A stretch of 64,000 nt of DNA. Origin: Allopontixanthobacter sediminis. Its GTDB lineage: Bacteria; Pseudomonadota; Alphaproteobacteria; Sphingomonadales; Sphingomonadaceae. Under the pieces are notes generated by a model that was not told the origin of the DNA, made no database searches, and was given only the letters and a program-made list of their open reading frames with translations. Each line of letters opens with the position of its first letter. The first letter of the stretch is position 1. A program made the translations under genes and the position numbers. Of the stretch, positions 61,215-64,000 are shown piece after piece. The stretch lies in assembly GCF_009828115.1 (NCBI RefSeq), contig NZ_WTYL01000001.1, forward strand, positions 806,001-870,000, written 5' to 3'.

Positions 61215-63226
61215 GCGAGCCTCCTGCTCCGCTGTAGCGTTGCCATGCTGTTACCCATTTGAGCGCCCGCGCTAGCGATCGATGGCGCGGCTTGCTGGAT
61301 CTGACCATTCACCCGAACGTCGAAATATGGGCTGGCCTCTACCTGTATCCGAGTAGCCCCGCCCATCATGGCCTTCAGATTGTCATTGCTGCTCACCTGC
61401 GAACCGCGGGGCAAGTTCAGCAGCTCCGGCCCGCGCTCGCCTACGATGGCCATGCCGCCGGGATGAAAGCTGGTGCCGTTGGCGTAGCCAGGCACCTTGT
61501 TGATGTTGGTCTGGATGCTTTTGCCGAACGCTCCGACGCTGCCCAGCTGCGTGAACACGCCTAGCACGGAACCAAGGATATCAAGGAAGCCGCCACCCTT
61601 GATAGAATTGGTCATGTTCTGCAGGGCTCCGAGGGTATCCTGCGCCATGTCGGCAAAGCTCTTCGCGATCCGGACAGTGTGCGCCTTGGTCTTGTCCGCA
61701 GCCAGGCCAAGCTTCTGCTCGAGCTTATCTATGCTTCTAGCTATATCTTCGCTGGTTCGCAGCGGATCTTCGCCGACTGCAAGGCCAGCGGACAAAGCTA
61801 CCGGGCCCATACCGCCATCGTCGCGCAGCCGCGCCATTGCGCGACGGCGCGCCTCGATCGCCGTTGCCTCGTCCATGCCGCCGCCCGGGTGATTAGGGCC
61901 GCGCTTTTCCATTGCATCGATCGCAGCGATCATATCGCGATACCCGCGCATTTGCTCCGCTTCTGGAAACAGGTCGGCCAAGAGGTAACGCACATCCCGC
62001 GCCATGTTGGCGAAGGCTTCCTTGGTGCCCGCCGTGGTCCTCTCCGCGACGCCTACCATCACCTTGTCCAAGCGACCCATCTGCTCCGCGATGCCATCCA
62101 CCATGTCCGGAATGTAGCTGTGGCCCACCACGGCATCATACAGGCCATAGAAGGCTTGCTTTACAGTTTCGATCTTGGCGCTGACCGTGTTCCAGACTGC
62201 GCTCAGCTTGTCTACGATCCACGTTTTTACACCCTGGTAGAGTCTCCCCATCCAATCGACAGACGCCCTGACCATGCGCGCCATCATGTCCGGAATTCCG
62301 CCAACGACTTCGCCGAGTTTCTCAACCACTTGGACGAATAGCTTGCCGGCGAAGCTCCAGTTTTGCCTTGCCTGCGCCGCCTGCTTGGCATTGAAAGCGT
62401 CAAAATTATCCGCCCAATTCTGCATCGTGCTAGAAGCATCGATCAGTGAGAGTTTCAAATCTGAGACCGACTGTTCGTACACCAGCAGCGAATCGGCATT
62501 TTCGAGCAGCTTCTTGTTCTGCTGCGCTTCGATTACATAATTCAAAGCGGCCAGCTTGTCGGCCACTTCATCGGCCTTCGCGATATCGTCACTGGACAGG
62601 ACGATCCCCAACTTATGCGCCGCGCCGGTCAGCCGTTCAACGCCTGCCGCGCCTTCGCTAAGCAAAGCGGCGAGCTTCTGGCCCGAACGCCCGAACAGGT
62701 CGACCGTGATGGCCGCGCGTTCGGCATCACTGCCAACATTCTTAAGACCCTCAGCGATCAGCGGCATAGCCTCTCCGGCACCGATGACTTCGCCTTTGCT
62801 GTTGCGCACTGCGATGCCTAGCTTCTCGAGCGCTAGCAGCGGCTCTTTCACACCTTGCGCAGCATCCCCCAAGCGCCTGGTCAATTGCGCAAGGGCATCG
62901 TCCATCTGCTTCTGTTCGATATTGACCTGCGTGGCCGCGTAGCGGAATTCCTGCAAAGCGGTCGTAGTGACGCCCAGCGCCATCGCTTCCTCGCCAAGGT
63001 TACCGGCCGCATCGATTGCAGCGCGGCTCATGTCCTTAATCCTGTTCGCTACCCCCAGGAACGCCAATCCACTGAGTGTCGCGCCGACCTGCTGCATAGT
63101 CTTTCGAGCCGCTGCAAAATTCTTCTGCAGGCCGGTCATCTCAGTTTTCGATTTGCGAATGCCGTTCGAATATTGCGCGGTGTCCAAGCCCAAACTTACG
63201 AGCAAGCTGCCCAATAGAGTTGCCAT
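61211..63226 (-). CDS. Phage tail tape measure protein
   Basis: A 671-residue protein with the tape measure layout: an N-terminal helical region (ATLLGSLLVSLGLDTAQYSNGIRKSK), long coiled-coils, a central hydrophobic/glycine-rich stretch (GEVVGGIPDMMARMVRASVDWMGRL), and a C-terminal block with FHPGGMAIVGERGPELLNLPRGSQV, widely shared among phage tail length proteins. At roughly 0.15 nm per residue the tail would be about 100 nm. Codon use and GC are less extreme than in the host genes. It is followed by only two small genes before the tRNA. Confidence 0.88.
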   Translation of the reverse strand: MATLLGSLLVSLGLDTAQYSNGIRKSKTEMTGLQKNFAAARKTMQQVGATLSGLAFLGVANRIKDMSRAAIDAAGNLGEEAMALGVTTTALQEFRYAATQVNIEQKQMDDALAQLTRRLGDAAQGVKEPLLALEKLGIAVRNSKGEVIGAGEAMPLIAEGLKNVGSDAERAAITVDLFGRSGQKLAALLSEGAAGVERLTGAAHKLGIVLSSDDIAKADEVADKLAALNYVIEAQQNKKLLENADSLLVYEQSVSDLKLSLIDASSTMQNWADNFDAFNAKQAAQARQNWSFAGKLFVQVVEKLGEVVGGIPDMMARMVRASVDWMGRLYQGVKTWIVDKLSAVWNTVSAKIETVKQAFYGLYDAVVGHSYIPDMVDGIAEQMGRLDKVMVGVAERTTAGTKEAFANMARDVRYLLADLFPEAEQMRGYRDMIAAIDAMEKRGPNHPGGGMDEATAIEARRRAMARLRDDGGMGPVALSAGLAVGEDPLRTSEDIARSIDKLEQKLGLAADKTKAHTVRIAKSFADMAQDTLGALQNMTNSIKGGGFLDILGSVLGVFTQLGSVGAFGKSIQTNINKVPGYANGTSFHPGGMAIVGERGPELLNLPRGSQVSSNDNLKAMMGGATRIQVEASPYFDVRVNGQIQQAAPSIASAGAQMGNSMATLQRSRRLA

Positions 63227-63271
63227 GTTTCAAACTCCTTTGAAAGGTAAGGTCATCGAAGCTGGGCGAGT

Positions 63272-64000
63272 TTACGCTATCGCCCTGACCTTCAATGTTC
63301 CGGATACGAGGTTGATGGTGCCGCCAGATTCGTTCTGAAACCGCACTGTGACGGTGTCCGCTGCGGACACGTATGCATCCAGAATTACACCCGCCAGACT
63401 TATGCTGAATGATGCCGATGCGAACATGCCAAGTTTCGCACCTGGGCAAGCCACGGTGGTGGAGTCAGCGCCGCCGTGCGGGATGGATGGCGGGTCATAC
63501 GTGACACTCCCGCGAAATACATAATCAGTGGAGTTGGTTGAATTCCCGCTATCGTCCGCAAAGCTCGAGCCGCTGGCAATTGGCGAAGCCTTGAAGTGAC
63601 AGTTAGACGCCCCGGCGCCGAACTCCACGTCCCCAGCGACGGGACAGCCGACAATGGCATTATCCGTACCGGTGATGGAAAGCGTCTCACCAATAGTCGA
63701 AATCCGAGTTCCGGAAATAACCGCCTTCTTGGCGGTGCCAAAAATGATGTTGCGAGTATAGCATCCGGTTACCAGCGTATTGTCGGTGCCGGTCAGGTCG
63801 ACCAGGACGCCGGTTGAATCTACCCCAATAAGCGAGCGCGGGGACGCAGCAACGTCGCCGGCACCGAGCTTCATTGCAGGCTCATTGCTGTCGGTCCGGT
63901 TGAAAAGCCCGCCAATAATGCGGAGCTGCGACCCGCCCCCGGCTGCAGTGATTTCCAGACAGTAGCCAAGCATATCAAGGAAGTTGCAGTTGATCAGGTT
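63272..64000 (-). CDS. Beta-helix repeat protein, 5' end beyond window
   Basis: The frame is open to the last base of the window, so the gene is cut. The visible 243 residues are a series of short repeats with N, G, T and hydrophobic positions (NLINCNFL, VTGCYTRNIIFG, VISGTRISTIG, ITGTDNAIVGCPV), typical of a parallel beta-helix as in tail spikes and pectate-lyase-like depolymerases. The last 80 residues form a smaller beta domain. It lies 45 nt upstream of the tape measure gene, an unusual place for a spike. Confidence 0.7.
   Translation of the reverse strand, partial: NLINCNFLDMLGYCLEITAAGGGSQLRIIGGLFNRTDSNEPAMKLGAGDVAASPRSLIGVDSTGVLVDLTGTDNTLVTGCYTRNIIFGTAKKAVISGTRISTIGETLSITGTDNAIVGCPVAGDVEFGAGASNCHFKASPIASGSSFADDSGNSTNSTDYVFRGSVTYDPPSIPHGGADSTTVACPGAKLGMFASASFSISLAGVILDAYVSAADTVTVRFQNESGGTINLVSGTLKVRAIA

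Overview
The window is high-GC chromosomal DNA from an alphaproteobacterium. The gene repertoire and local order (rsmI-yraN-gshB, hrcA-grpE next to rph-rdgB-hemW, the mreBCD-mrdA-rodA cluster, endonuclease-type MutL, glyQ-glyS) fit Sphingomonadales, most likely Erythrobacteraceae. That placement is inference from gene content and protein style, not from a marker-gene comparison. Most of the window is dense core genome: genes are tightly packed, many overlap by 4 nt (ATGA/GTGA), and no stretch over 300 bases lacks a gene or structured element.

Layout. 1-10 kb: a cut patatin-like lipase, a 2OG-oxygenase-like protein, then the heat-shock genes in two blocks (dnaK-dnaJ and hrcA-grpE), separated by a copper-chaperone-like lipoprotein, a DUF4157-like HExxH protein and a glycine-zipper lipoprotein. 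dnaK has a good RpoH-type promoter. 9-20 kb: rph-rdgB-hemW-xerC (with a CAP-domain gene on the opposite strand), DedA, gshB, yraN, rsmI, a divergent LpoA-like lipoprotein, parE, and an ECF sigma factor with a membrane partner. 20-32 kb: a serine beta-lactamase-like hydrolase, a MoxR ATPase and its probable vWA partner split apart by a soluble chemoreceptor and a DUF817 membrane protein, a NamZ-like muramidase coupled to a DOMON-like protein, tyrS, a PilZ protein, an MFS exporter and cysK. 32-42.7 kb: acyl-CoA dehydrogenase with a MerR (LiuR-like) regulator and its palindrome, hisI, a structured non-coding segment, comF, a methyltransferase, ppdK and glyS-glyQ. 42.8-52 kb: a small regulated operon (32-aa membrane peptide, XRE regulator, membrane protein), tandem GumN/TraB proteins, rplY-pth, an SDR, ychF, DUF1206, a glutaredoxin-MauE fusion behind a CsoR-like operator, MaoC and a lipoprotein. 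52-59.8 kb: mutL and the complete rod-shape/elongasome operon mreB-mreC-mreD-mrdA-rodA.

At 59.9 kb there is a tRNA-Lys(CTT). Right after it gene style changes: lower GC, small unknown genes, a Cas2-like 90-aa protein, a terminator-bearing candidate small RNA, a tail tape measure protein and a beta-helix protein cut by the window end. This looks like the edge of a prophage or phage-derived island inserted at the tRNA; its other end and any integrase lie outside the window.

The parts most worth follow-up are the island edge (Cas2-like gene plus candidate sRNA), the structured RNA candidate between hisI and comF, the CsoR-like operator inside the promoter of an apparently leaderless glutaredoxin-MauE gene, and the small three-gene regulated operon at 42.8-43.8 kb.
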